Part shown: positions 11,801 to 23,732 of the stretch, piece by piece
How the letters are laid out: the number at the start of each line of letters is the position of its first letter
Position numbering within the stretch: position 1 is the first letter of the stretch
DNA from: Rotaria sp. Silwood1
Lineage: Eukaryota; Rotifera; Eurotatoria; Philodinida; Philodinidae
Direction of reading: 5' to 3'
Assembly (NCBI GenBank): GCA_905250075.1
Contig: CAJNOP010000004.1
Coordinates: 3,090,621 to 3,154,620 of the forward strand
Length of the DNA stretch: 64,000 nt
Position numbers and translations under genes: made by a program
The notes under the pieces: model-generated
What the model was told of the DNA's origin: nothing
Database searches by the model: none
What the model saw: the letters and a program-made list of their open reading frames with translations, nothing else

Positions 11801-14800
11801 TTATTAGTCTTATCAATGTGTCCTTGTAGACGCAATATGTGCTCTAACTGTGGGTATCAGCTCGGTTAATTCTCTCGTTAGTTATGACGGTAGAAATTAA
11901 ATGATTTAGATATCTTACTTAGACACTGAAGATTGTTCATGATGAATTTTTGCTGCTTGTTGAGATTTTGATCGTGGAGAAGCTATACTCATTGATGTAC
12001 GTGATGATGATGTTGATAGACGAGTACTACTGTTCGATTTATATAATTTATCTAATAAAGATCCAGATGCTTTTGATGTCGATGAATTTGATAATTGTTC
12101 ACGAATAAGATCTACTGTTGTTAAACCAGTTGATGGTACATCATTTCGACGATTTGTTTCATCAAATACAACACCAACACGATCAATACATTCAGATAAA
12201 TTTTTTATTGTTACACCCATATCCGTTTGTTTACTGCTTCGTTGTGAATAAAGACTTATTCGATCAGGTGTCATCATTGATTGCATAGGTATTCTTGATT
12301 TATTAGTATGTGATAAAACATTAGTTGTTGTTTGTGATCGAGATGGTCGTTGAATATTAAATGATGGATTTTTTATTGAAATACTTGATGATTTAGTTGG
12401 AACAATAAATGAATGAGAAGGACTTACAGGTGATTTAACGAGATCACTATGATAAGGGGATAAATGTCGTTCATGATTTTTAATTACCTCAGTATAGATT
12501 ATTTCATTATTAGTAGATGGCGATGTTGATACTGGTAATGGTGGTCGTGGTGGTGGTGGTGGAGAATTTGATTTCATGATAGACATTACAGTAGTTGATT
12601 TATCAATATGAGTTTCATTTGGTTGTGAACGTATTGGTGAAATATTAACAGTAGTAGCTTTGACAATTCGTTCATCAGAACGATTTTCGATAGATGATGA
12701 TGATAATGATGCAGGAGGTGAAGCGATAGTAGTAGTACTCATTACAGTTCGTTGATCGTGATGAATTTCAATTGGCATTGTCAATGGTGAAGAAGTACTG
12801 TTCGTAGTAATTTTTATTGTTCGTTCATCAGCACGACGTTCAATTATTGGTTTAAAATTTTGTAAAGTATTAATTGTATTCGTCTTTGTCGTATGTTCAT
12901 CATGTGGTATTTCTTTTGAAGATGGTGAAGAAATAATTGCAGTATTTATTACAGTTCGTCCATTGGTATAAGTTTCTAGTGATGGTGGTGATACTGGTGA
13001 CGATGTGGTATACACATTCTAGAATAAATAATCAATGTCTACTCTTTCACATATCTTATAAATATTCATACTTTGGATGAAATAATATCATCAAGACATG
13101 TGGCTTTTGTAGTACTTCCTTTTTGATATGTATAAGGAATTGAAACAGATTGACGTTGTTGTTTAATAGATTTTGGTTCTGGTGATACTATTGTAGGGGA
13201 TTGTTCAAAAAATGGTTTAATACGTTGAATAAGATTACCATTTAGTTGTGATTTTGTTACATCTATATCATTATCCGTCGGTTTGACTAGAGATAAACGT
13301 GGTTTTGGTTGTGGTTTACGATCATTTCTATTTGAAGAAATAAATAAATAAATATATATATATATAGTCTTTGATCTATTCCATCATGATAATCATACCT
13401 GAATATTTCTGTAGTAGTCATCATCTCAGTAGTTGTCGGATTTGTTTCACGATATGATGTCGTTGTATTAATAGCAGGAGATGCTGATGTTGACGTTGGT
13501 GGAGAATAATGCCGTCTTTGTACTAGAGTAGGTTGACGCATATTATTATTTGATCGTACCAATGGTTGAACAGTAGTAGTCGTGTTCGCGGTCGAAACTA
13601 AGAAAGAGAAGAAAAAGAAAAAGAAAGAAAAAGAACGAACATTATTATAATGCATGCTCATACATCTGTCTCTCGAATTCTATTCATCAAATTATACCTA
13701 TGTGAGCGTTTGTGTCTAGTAGTGTCCCATTGTTGTTTGCTTGCGTATTATGTGACGACGACGACGACGACGAAAGAGATTCAATATGTATTTTACCATT
13801 GACCTGTTTCAAACCGGGATTGAGCTGCTGCTGTTGTTGTTGTTGTTGTGAATAGCCATGTTGAATACCAATGGAAGATTGATGAGAACGTTGATGAGAT
13901 AATAATGAAGAATTTTCATCACTTCTATCATCAATACTGTTAATAGTCGTTGTATTCAATAATATTTGATAGCTATTTGTTGAATACGTTGAACTTGGCT
14001 TGTTTGGACGTTGTCGAATAATCAATGAACTAAAGAAATCAATATATATATAATTTCTAGATTTAACTGTTTTTTTTCTTCGAATATACCTAAATTGATT
14101 AGTTCCTGCATGATGAATATTAACACTTTTTGTTGATAAAAATCTTTGTGCTTGATGAAATTCTTCCTGATCTTCAAATGTTAATAATGTTGGACGTTGT
14201 TTACTAAGCATTGATTTTAATTGTTCTTTATTTGATGGCTATACATATATGTATATAGGAAACAAAAAGTAATTAACATTATTTAAATAAAAATAACATC
14301 TAAATATATAAATATATATCTAGATATATATATATGTATATACCAGAAAAAGATGTGCAGCATTAAAATAAACAAGAAGATCAGCAATTGATTGTTGTAA
14401 ACGTTTTTCTTCAAATGTGTCAAGCTGACGGCCTTTGCCGGTAGTCGTGATAATTAATCTATCGGGTCTATTATTTATAGACAAATGTCGAAGCCAAAAA
14501 AAAAATAAAGAAATGAATAGAAAATACACATACTTGAGTTTGGCATGTGGTATAGACGAGTTGTCCGTGTCGTCTTGATGATCGTCACCAATCACAATAA
14601 CTAGTTCAACACCCTATGTAGACAGATATATATATCGTTTCTTTCTTTCTTATGCATATTTTGTTGATCAAGATGATCGATAATCTTTTATTTTGCCTGA
14701 CTGCATTCTGCACAGTATGTATACATATATGAATGTATAATCATATGTGCATGAACGACACGATGGGCAAAAATAACAGCACGACTAGTAAGCAATGATT

Positions 14801-16028
14801 TTTATCGTATTGCACGCATACAACATTGGTGATAGTTATTTGGCAATCATTCATTGAGTTATGTGAATAGAAAAAGATAGATAATGTTTTTGTCAATAGT
14901 CTTTCTTACTATGATTACGACATTCTTTTCTTCGCAATTAAAATGATCTTTTCGAATTGTCTCCTACCTATGCATACAGACTGACCATAGATAATTGACA
15001 CAAACATGTTAGAGTCTACACAATCGTTTTTTTTTTCACTTCTCTCTTCTTTATGATTATATAATCGTTGAACGACTAAGTCAATATACATAGACAAGTG
15101 CTCTTATTTTTTGTATCTCGACAGTACACTTACTTTATTATCGGGAAACATATTGAGTAGTTCATGAAAACGAGCGGGTAAATTTGGCGTTGATTGGTTG
15201 TTAGGGACAAGATCAATTTTGTTAAAACCACTAAGTATATGAATGACGAGAGGATGAATGTTTGGTTGAAGGCTAAAATATACTACAGCCTTGCCAATCG
15301 TAAGAACATGCGTTAAAAGGTCAGTTACTGCTGCAAGTAGACCATCAACTGCATCTATGAAAAAGAGCAAAAAAGAAACATAAATATAGAAGTCAAAAAT
15401 TTGCTATATACGTATGTATATATATACATATATATATATATATGTATATAATGAGCTTTCCAGATGAAGACTTATTCTTTTTTACACATATGTGTCAATA
15501 TGACATGCTAATCTATGATACAGACGTACAAAAGTGTCATTAAATATATAAAAATCAATTAACACCTATTGTTAATTTTAAAAAGAAATATAAAAACGAT
15601 TTACTTTGATGAGTAAGTTGTCGTTTATCAGTTAAATGTATAAGATTTTTCAAAACATTTGCTGTATTATTTGCTAAATTAACAATATTTGTTCGTATAG
15701 AAAACCAATTTTTCCAATTGTTAATTTCTTTTAATGATAATGGCCATTTATCACCAACATTTGGTAATGGTGGTTGAGCTGGTAAAGCTTGAATAAATTC
15801 TCCTAATGCAACCCATTCTAATTGTGTACATTTTTGAGCATGTTCTTTGGACCAATCTTCAATTTGATGTTCTTCACCACAATAATAGACCATCTGACAA
15901 CCGAAACAACGTGATAATGATGGACCTTGTCGACCACATACGGCACAATAACGTCGATCAATTTCATTCAATTCCAAACGTTGTCTTATAATTGCCTCAA
16001 TCGATGACCAAGAGTCGATAGTATTCAT
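8826..16028 (-). CDS. MYND-finger protein with a very long disordered tail (1,716 aa)
   Basis: Eleven exons keep phase throughout: 16028-15605, 15354-15134, 14613-14534, 14467-14344, 14238-14090, 14029-13698, 13597-13399, 13327-13072, 13018-11919, 11164-9325 and 9251-8826 (TAG). Residues 28-67 are a MYND zinc finger (C28, C31, C41, C44, C50, H54, H63, C67). His54 stands where most MYND fingers have Cys, as I recall for MSS51-like fingers. Residues of about 70-430 are folded (GKAVVYFSLQPN, GVELVIVIGDD, PDRLIITTTGKG), perhaps related to the MSS51/ZMYND15 C-terminal domain; this is inference. The remaining roughly 1,250 residues are Ser/Thr/Asn/Gln-rich, with polyQ, polyS and polyD/N runs, proline clusters and degenerate DERTxxxTT repeats. 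MYND fingers bind proline-rich partners. I do not recognise a named orthologue. The ATG sits directly after a splice-acceptor-like TTACAG. Confidence 0.85.
11165..11918. other. Long intron of the MYND gene
   Basis: This 754-bp intron is ten times the usual size here. Its two ends share vaguely complementary sequence around TAACTCTGGGTATA and TAACTGTGGGTATC, but these are in direct rather than inverted orientation. I see no reading frame and no clear element boundaries. Confidence 0.4.
15413..15450. repeat. TA-rich microsatellite in MYND gene intron 1
   Basis: A run of TATGTATATATATACATATATATATATATATG within the intron between 15355 and 15604. Confidence 0.7.
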
Positions 16029-16067
16029 CTGTAATAGACATATCATACATAAGATTGAGCAATCACA

Positions 16068-16100
16068 TACAAACACACACACACACATATATATATATAC
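16068..16100. repeat. (AC)n(AT)n microsatellite upstream of the MYND gene
   Basis: A compound dinucleotide tract starts 40 bp upstream of the MYND-gene start codon. Confidence 0.75.
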
Positions 16101-19100
16101 ACGTACCAAAAGAAAAGAAGACTAATGATGATGATGAACTCTTAGCCTACTACTGTTTTTTTTGCTGCTGTTTCCTTTTTTTTCTTTTCTCATTTGCTCA
16201 TTCTCATCTTGATGAACAAACATTATGTACACATCTATACCTTTTTTCTCTTCTTTCTCTTTCGTATCGTTCAATGTACAAAAACACTCCTACTTTTTTT
16301 TGTGGGTGACATGCATATATAGAGTTCATATTCTCTCTTCATTCTTTTGTTGTAAAGAGTGGTCGAGGGTCACCAACGACGTGAATGTCACCTTACCTAC
16401 ATATACATACTACAAAAGCTTTTTTGTAGAATAATGAATGTTTTTTTTCTCTTTTCTTTAATTCATACGTGTGCATATATTTTTTTGTCCTTCATGATGC
16501 CCAATGAGCCATGTGATGAACATCGGCACAATTTATGAGACAAGACAAACGTAGAAAGCTATTTGTAAAACGTGTCACTCGTAAGGATGAAAAGACAAAG
16601 AAAAAAATAACGTTTTCTTCTAGCGATCTTGTCATTCAATAACGACACACATCACGACACAATTTATATAGAGACATTGTCGTTGCTTCTTTTTTTTTTA
16701 TTAATGTACGATGTTAATAACAAAAAAAAAAGCAACGATAGACGAGGAAAAAAACGGCGAAAGAAACTTACTCGTGCCAGCATACTCAGGTAGAATAAAA
16801 TTGAGTAATGAAATTCTTCACATACACTTTTAGACACAATATGATTCACCTTTTCACTCATAAAAAAAATACTATATATACATATATACATTACGCAAAA
16901 AGACCAGAGATCAAACAGAGATAATTAAATGAAATTTACCATCATTTTCTATTCATTCCATACTATCTGTCCAAAAAAAAATGAACATACATACTATCGA
17001 CCATGGATGAGACCTAAAAGGTCAACGAAATTGATCATGTTATTCTTTTTTGTTGTATAACTTTATTTCGGATGCAATAGCGATGTCGACAACGGCAAGA
17101 CTCTACGTATTCCTTTCCTAAGTTATTCTTTTTTTTTTGACACGTGTAGAAAAGAAGAAAAAAAAAGGGCGATAGCAATGAAAGAAGTGTTAAAACGTAT
17201 TCAGGCACAAAGAACGATAAAAATAAAGGTACGAGAAAAAGAGAATTGAAACTTTTGTCAATGAAAGAAAAACGTTAACGTATTAAATATGTAAACCATC
17301 GATTTAGTTTGTCTTTTTTTTCTTTATCATAAGGTGATTCAGTTCAAATATATGTTCATGGTAACAAAAGAAAAACCTAATATTATTGAACCATACGTTT
17401 ATTTCAATAAAGACAAAGGCATACTTATAAAAAAGTATTATTTCAAAAAATTTTTTGAAATGTTGAAAAAAAGAACGATTAGATCAATTTTAAAAAGAAA
17501 CAAAAAAAAAGATGCTTTCGCATAATTTTAATCTGTATTCAATAAGTATACGTGCAAATATATCCATACATCTTCATATATAGATCGACGTGCTTTTTCT
17601 TAATTTATTTAAAGTATCGGATCATTTTCTTTATTAAAGACTTGTATAAATAAGAAATTATATTTGTATGAAGTTTCTATATTTTTCTTTTATATACTAT
17701 CGATTTCATCTAGTCCATCATAAGATCAATTTTTTTTTATTTGATCGATTCGAAATCTCATCGAATGTTGTTTTTAATAAAAATTTATTACACATGTCCT
17801 TAACAAGAAGATTGGAGAGTATCGTACTTGACAAAAAGAAAACGATGAAGAAATTCGATCTGTAGTAGATTTCTTTTTTGTAATCTAGCTCATAACTTAT
17901 GATAAATAAAAGTGAACTAAAGTATACATATGAACAAAGATTTATGTGTTGTCTTGATATGAAAATGCTATTCTTTTGGATTTTAAATGAAAATTAAATG
18001 TTCGTAATTGTCAATCAGAAAAAAAAGGTCAAAATAAGAAATGTACTGGTTTGAACAACTAATTCTTTTGATTTTGATGGTCTCATTGTACTTTTTTTCT
18101 TGATTACATGCATGTTTATAAAGCTGTTCGCGCAACCTCGACGGGATTAAAATGTGAAACATGATGTAGTTACTGTTGCTAATTATAGGGAGATTATTTT
18201 ATTGTATCTATTTTGGGACACATTTCTTCATCATCCTTTGTATTTAATCCTCTAGAAATGCAATAAGAACGGAATTCATATATTAGAACGAGACGTCATC
18301 AATATACCATGCGTGATGATATATATCACTGTCGATCACAATCTAAGGGGGAGGGGGACGTCCAAATTTGTTCTCCTATACTTCAACATTGCAGTTGAAT
18401 AGTGTTTCACAACAACTAGGATGCATTCAGTGGCGATACGACCAGGCAGTGAAGTGTTCTCTCTTGATTTTGAAAGTTGAACTGAAGCTTTTTATAATTT
18501 TAGAGAAATTTTTTAATCAATTCTCTTTGAGTTTGAAGAAATTCGGGGTACATCTTTCTTTTGTTTCAGAAGACTTGGCCTTATACTTTTCTTCAATGCT
18601 GTGAACACTTCATCTACTAGGATTATTTTGTTTTTGAAATAATGATTAAAATTATTATCGAAAAATTTCATCAATGTCTACGACAAGTCGAAGTGTTTTT
18701 AATGCGCCGAGATTTTTTTTCAGGCAACAGAGTTCAGAATCATTCATTTAAAACTCTCAAGTAGCGGCACGAACTTTATTAAGCTGACAGAAAATAAATG
18801 ATCTTAAACAGTTTTTGAAAATATTGTCATCAAGCCAGAAATAACTCTATCAATTATTCAAAGGCATAAACCTTCACACGTTAAAAAAACAGTGTCACTT
18901 TCTGAAACCCAATAAACATGTCTGTGTTTTGAAAACATAGTACAAGGTTACATATCTCATGAAACTTGATATGCATTGCATTAGTCAAGAGTTATTGCAA
19001 ACGTGACTAATGTCGAGATCGAACAGGCTTGAGAAACATTTTAAACCTTAATACGAAAAAACTTTTCACTACAAAAAAAATTGAAAAAGACAATAGATGG

Positions 19101-20704
19101 CTACACGTATATTTGCCACACAGTAAATGATTTTCACTTGTGTATAAACTTAGAAGTTGTCAAGGTTTGCTTGTTATGGTAAAATCAGTCGAAAGTAACC
19201 ATCAGGGACCGAAAACAAATTGAACCTAAATAATTCGAGAAAAGCGAATGAATGTAGACAAACATATAAGTAAAATGATTGATCGAGCCATAATCGTTAT
19301 TGTGTACTTATGATGCCGTGGGCGATTATCAAACAGCGTTTGATCGATTATTTTACATTATCGGCATAGAAATGATCAATTTACATTTACAAAAATTTAT
19401 AAAATTTAGAAATAAATTGTAAAAATCTATAAATTATTTTAAGTTTAAATCAGATTCATATAAATATTTAAAAAAATTGAATAGATTTAGAATAATTCAA
19501 ATTACATCTAAGTAAGCTTGAAGTATTATGAATCCTATTTTAATTAATTTAAGTTAACTTTCAATTTGAACGGTTGTCTTTAGGAATAAAAGAAATCTTT
19601 TATCTCTTAAGTCTGCTATCAAAGATATGTTTATAAGTTTTTAAGTATCATTAGAAAATAAGAAGATCGGAGCGCAACTATTTTTTTTTTACAGAATCAT
19701 GTATTGTGGTGATCGCATTTGAAAGTATAATACCAGTTTCTCTCCTAGTTTCTAATATATTTTTTTGAAGTCATATGTTTTGACAATCGAACTGATGAAT
19801 TTAAATTTATTTTACATTAAAATTGGCAAGAACTTAAGTATGAAATAAATTAATAGGAAAATACCACACCTATCAGAAACCGAAAATGACTCGAACTGAA
19901 TCAGTAAAACTCGGTTCGATTCGGTCTCTCATGACCATAATTTTGTGCATTTGTCTTTACAGAAAAGATCTATAGTACGTCCGTCACATTACAAATGTCT
20001 CGGAATGTTAATGCATTTGATCAACACCTTTCTCCAATTTTCAAAAAATACCCTTTCGTATTGTGATCTTTTCTCGCTGCGTCGTTGGATTCATTTCAGT
20101 GAACTTTTAATCAAAGAAAAATGATGATAAGATTTTGTTTTTCGTAATACTTTCTAGGTATATAAACGTTAAAAATGAACTTAATTCAGTATCAGCACCC
20201 GTTTTACCTGTGACAAAAATTTACCTTGATTCCAGAGCAAAACATTTGTCCCACTATCATCATATAATCTTTGGAATATACTTTGAGAATGTGATGAGTC
20301 CATATACTGTCAATACGATAAATAAATGATTAAACAATCGTTTAGAAAAACAATTGAGAGCAATTTTCAAAACAATTCTGTCGATAGGTTTTTTTCTAAC
20401 ACCATTGAACATTTTTTGTGTTTACATCATCTAACTTTGAATATTATAATTAAAAAGAAAAATGTTTGCGACATCATGACAAGAACAAAAATACAAGAGA
20501 ATTTTTATATGTAATCAAATCTTACATAAGATTGTTACAACCACATTGTCATCATCTCAAAACACGAAGCAAAACATGATAAACAACTGACTCAAGATAA
20601 AAAAAAAGATATCTATAAACTGGTATGATATAGCTGAAATTATTTTTTTGTTTTTAATTTTTAGTATTTAAATATTTTTCTTTGTTGTTTTGTGTTTAAA
20701 AAAA
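16101..20704. other. Intergenic DNA, no supported gene
   Basis: Homopolymer-rich, AT-rich sequence lies between divergently oriented genes. The open frames seen are short, use codons unlike the real exons nearby, and show no domain signatures. A short imperfect palindrome around 19,880-19,925 (TGACTCGAACTGAATC / GATTCGGTCTC) is the only structure noted. Promoters of the MYND gene and the small membrane protein should lie at the two ends. Confidence 0.5.
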
Positions 20705-21079
20705 ATGAATAACAATAATAAATTATACAAGAACATTCAAAATTTGACAACAACAACAATAAGTAACTCAAGGTATACTGTAACAACAGACTCATATGAT
20801 GATCATAATGACATGACACGTATATTATCTTATGCTGTACCATTGTCATGTGTGGTTATAATTATAGTACTTCTAACAGCTATTGGTTTTAATCGACGTC
20901 AACATGTTTTAGAAAAATGGACATCATTAAAACGAATGAAAAATACAAATCCACGTTGTACTGAAAGTACAGGTTTAAGACGTGATTCTGAATATGATTT
21001 ATGTAATGATGGTTTGGAGAGTGTAACAATTATAAATGAAGATAACGAATCAGACTTTCGTTTGGCAACTATAGCATGA
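20705..21079 (+). CDS. Small single-pass membrane protein (124 aa), unknown function
   Basis: I do not recognise this protein. It has an Asn/Thr-rich N-terminal stretch of about 38 residues and one clear hydrophobic segment (residues of about 40-62, containing VVIIIVLLTAIGF). A basic stop-transfer segment (NRRQH, KRMK) follows, then an acidic tail of about 55 residues with two Cys. With a charged Arg/Lys cluster after the helix, an N-out/C-in single-pass topology is likely. Codon use resembles the neighbouring confirmed exons. ATG at 20705 is the first Met in frame, 40 bp after an acceptor-like TTTTTAG, and AATAAA follows at 21243. It could be the last exon of a longer gene or a single-exon gene. 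Confidence 0.55.
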   Translation: MNNNNKLYKNIQNLTTTTISNSRYTVTTDSYDDHNDMTRILSYAVPLSCVVIIIVLLTAIGFNRRQHVLEKWTSLKRMKNTNPRCTESTGLRRDSEYDLCNDGLESVTIINEDNESDFRLATIA

Positions 21080-21242
21080 CAATATGTAGAATTTGTCATT
21101 TTATTTGATAAAATGTCAATGTATTATAACATAAATCTCTCTTTATTCTATTGTTATGTTTTCCTTCGTTCTGTGGATTATTCGAAATCTATGTATTTTT
21201 TTGTTTCTATGTAAGGACTTCCGAAATTTGAATGATTGATTG

Positions 21243-21248
21243 AATAAA
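21243..21248 (+). terminator. Poly(A) signal AATAAA of the small membrane protein gene
   Basis: AATAAA 164 bp downstream of the TGA at 21077-21079. Confidence 0.45.
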
Positions 21249-21907
21249 TCATGACTCTTACATGTGTAATCATTCACATAGCATATACTTAAATTTAAAC
21301 TTATTTTCTAAACACAAGTTTAATGAATGCTTAAAATTGTTCATTTTTCGAAGAATTTACTCAAAGAAAAGTTATATAGATTTTATTTTATCATCTATGA
21401 AGACGATCGATAGAGATCGAAGTTTTATTTCAAAATCAACTAAAAGTTATTTCTTTATTGTACGTATGACAGAAAGCTGCCTTTTCTTTTCATGTCAAAA
21501 AAAAAAGACTATTCATATAATTCAATGAAAAAAAATATCATGAACTATTTCATACAGGGTTGTTTTTTTTTTCTTCTTATCAAAACTACATGCATGTCAA
21601 AAGAACTGCAGAGATCGGTAAGCCCAAGTCATTATTCATACTGTGATTTGACTCGGACTCGAAAGTTATAGATGTTGTTAACTCGTGGCATTAGTTGAAA
21701 AAAGCAAAAGTCAATAATTCAACATCGAAATCAATTTCAGACTAGATTTCTGCAGGAAGAAAATTTAACTATAATGATCTTAAATCATATCAATCTCTTG
21801 ATAAGTTTCCTAAAAGATTCATGTGTTTTCCTGCTATTATATGCTACACATTAGTTGAACTTGTGTGAAAATTTTAATTTTAGATTTGTTTTTAAATAAA
21901 AACTAAT

Positions 21908-21916
21908 GTTTTATTG
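21908..21916. other. Left 9-bp target-site duplication of the MULE insertion
   Basis: GTTTTATTG here is repeated exactly at 22938-22946, immediately outside the right end of the element. Confidence 0.8.
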
Positions 21917-21928
21917 GTGTGTAGTAGA

Positions 21929-22095
21929 AATGTCGAAAGGAAAAATGTCGAAAGAAAAAAAAATAGGGTAAAAATGTCGAAGGAAAAATGTCGAAAGGGA
22001 AAAACGTCGAAAGAGAAAAATGTCGAAGGGAAAAATATCGAAAGGGAAAAATGTCGAAAGAAAAAATATCGAAGGGGAAAAATGTCGAAAAATGA
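21929..22095. repeat. Left terminal minisatellite array (ATGTCGAAAGG unit)
   Basis: About ten to eleven units of ATGTCGAAAG(G)(G)AAAA in plus orientation. Open frames across it (rich in SKEK and CRKGK) are products of the repeat and not genes. Confidence 0.9.
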
Positions 22096-22402
22096 ATTCT
22101 AATATAAATAGATGTAAAAATGAAAAATAAAAGAAACAACTATGTCTCCCATAAATGATAACTCTAAATTCGAACAATACATATTTTCTTTTATTATAAT
22201 TCCTATAGTCGAGGTTTTTCACAACTAGTAGTAAAAATGACTAATACGTGATAGAGATTAAATAAACAACTATATACAACGTAAATAAATAACTATAGTG
22301 ATAATAATATGCCAACAAATACGGTATTTTTAAATGACGGAACTCAAATACTTTTTAATAGTCTCTCATAACTTCATTCTTATATATTTAACATTTCATA
22401 GT

Positions 22403-22665
22403 CGCTTTAATGAACAAGTTCAAGTTAATCATCCAAACATTTGGTCATTCATAAAGTTTGTACAAGGAGAAGAAAATCGTTTTCATCACCTAAGTATTTA
22501 AATTTTATGCAGGTTTAAGAACACGACCTAAGCAAATAAAAACAATTGCAACTCAAGGTCGTATCGATGTTTTTCGTAAATGATATTATGGTGGTATTAT
22601 CAAAGCTATGGAATACATAGATAGCTTATCATTGATCGTTGCAAAACGAAAAAAATTATTTTTTT
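22403..22665 (+). pseudogene. MULE transposase C-terminal remnant
   Basis: From 22403 the frame reads FNEQVQVNHPNIWSFIKFVQ and then EENRFHH, ending in TAA at 22499. A second frame from 22509 continues GLRTRPKQ, ATQGRIDVF, then TGA at 22581, then YYGGIIKAMEYI. This order matches the end of the MULE-domain transposases and domesticated FLYWCH/MULE proteins as I recall them (NHPNxWxFIxxxQxEE, then a basic segment, then YxxGxIxxxEYL). The N-terminal part is missing. The frame break coincides with a 19-bp GTATTT...TGCAG stretch; removing it would join the frames, but 19 bp is very short for an intron, so decay is the simpler reading. Confidence 0.7.
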
Positions 22666-22796
22666 AAATTTATTTCTTCATTCATAAATTTATTTCTATT
22701 AACATATGCTAGTGTTAGCATAAAAAAATAAAGAAAATCTTCTATATTTCAAGATTTTCTAACAAGAATAATCAACCATTTTCTTAATGTACATCT

Positions 22797-22928
22797 TTTT
22801 CGATATTTTTCCCGTTCGACATTTTTCCCTTTCGATGTTTTTCCTTTCGACATTTTTCCCCTTCGTTTTTTCGACATTTGTCCTTTCGACATTTTTCTCT
22901 TTCGACATTTTTCCTTTCGACATTTCTA
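22797..22928. repeat. Right terminal minisatellite array, inverted
   Basis: About eight units of the same motif as in the left array, in opposite orientation (TTTTTCCCTTTCGACAT). One unit is interrupted (CCCCTTCGTTTTTTCGACAT). Confidence 0.9.
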
Positions 22929-22937
22929 CTGCCAACC

Positions 22938-22946
22938 GTTTTATTG
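22938..22946. other. Right 9-bp target-site duplication of the MULE insertion
   Basis: GTTTTATTG, identical to 21908-21916. Confidence 0.8.
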
Positions 22947-23732
22947 CCTTGTGCAACTGTATGAAAATAGAGATGAGTTGATTTTACTGCTTTTACTTTG
23001 TTAATAAGACTATAGTAGTTGTGTCATTTTATTTTAGACAAAACGATTATTATATTGTTTTTTGTGTATAAAAACTAGGAAGATATTGTGAAATGAAAAA
23101 CTTGTTGTCACTGTTCTTTATAAAAATAAACAGAAAACGAAAAATAGAGCAAAAATAAACTTGACTCGACTAGAAAAGTGACCTGACTGATCCACCCCTG
23201 AAAAAATTTGTTGCATGTATGTTTATTTATTGTATTATCACATTAAAAAAACTAATATATATGTATATACCTCGCATAAACATCCAAAAATCAAGATAAT
23301 CTAATCAATAAGATTCAATTACACAAAAGATTTCCTTATTTAATTTGAATATAATCAAGGATATTCTTTCAAAAACATCATTTTATTACTGAATATAATC
23401 AATTTTTCTGCAAATCGATTTCGATTATCTTATATCTTTGTTTTCGTTTAATACAATGTCTACATTAATTATATTTATATTCCGTCGTAAAAAAAAACAA
23501 CTTTTTTTTAATATGTAGAATAATCTACTTATAGTCTATCGATTCAAAAATTCAAATTATAGCAAGATAAATAATTATTTTCTTTGTTTTTCAAAAGCAC
23601 AAATAAACACAGCAGAAAATTTGTCAAAGTATCAAAAACAAAAAAAAAAACAAAAGAAAAGCATACACATTTTCAATTCACTGTTTCTACGTATAAATAA
23701 ATATGTATATATATATATGTAAACTATGACTA
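22947..23732. other. Intergenic / 3' untranslated DNA
   Basis: AT-rich sequence with homopolymers. The right part is presumably the 3' UTR of the SH2 gene. No other gene is seen. Confidence 0.5.

Larger units (their letters stand above)
21917..22937. mobile_element. Mutator-like (MULE) element with minisatellite terminal inverted repeats
   Basis: About 1.02 kb bounded by perfect 9-bp direct repeats GTTTTATTG, the target-duplication length typical of Mutator-like transposons. The ends are inverted copies: left GTGTGTAGTAGAAATGTCG, right (reverse complement) GGTTGGCAGTAGAAATGTCG. Just inside each end lies a tandem array of a 13-17 bp unit (ATGTCGAAAGGGAAAA and variants), so the inverted repeats are about 160 and 130 bp long and made of minisatellite. 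The interior holds a decayed MULE-transposase-like coding remnant on the plus strand. The element is therefore a dead or non-autonomous copy. Confidence 0.85.

Noticed and set aside
21911..22222. Overlapping open frames on both strands in the MULE ends (SKEK/CRKGK-rich and FDIFPF-rich)
   Set aside because: They are translations of the minisatellite unit, which has no stop in several frames; the same happens at 22,759-22,981.
22501..22520. 19-bp GTATTT...TGCAG as a functional intron in the MULE remnant
   Set aside because: It would restore the frame, but it is shorter than any other intron here and the frame is broken again by TGA at 22581.
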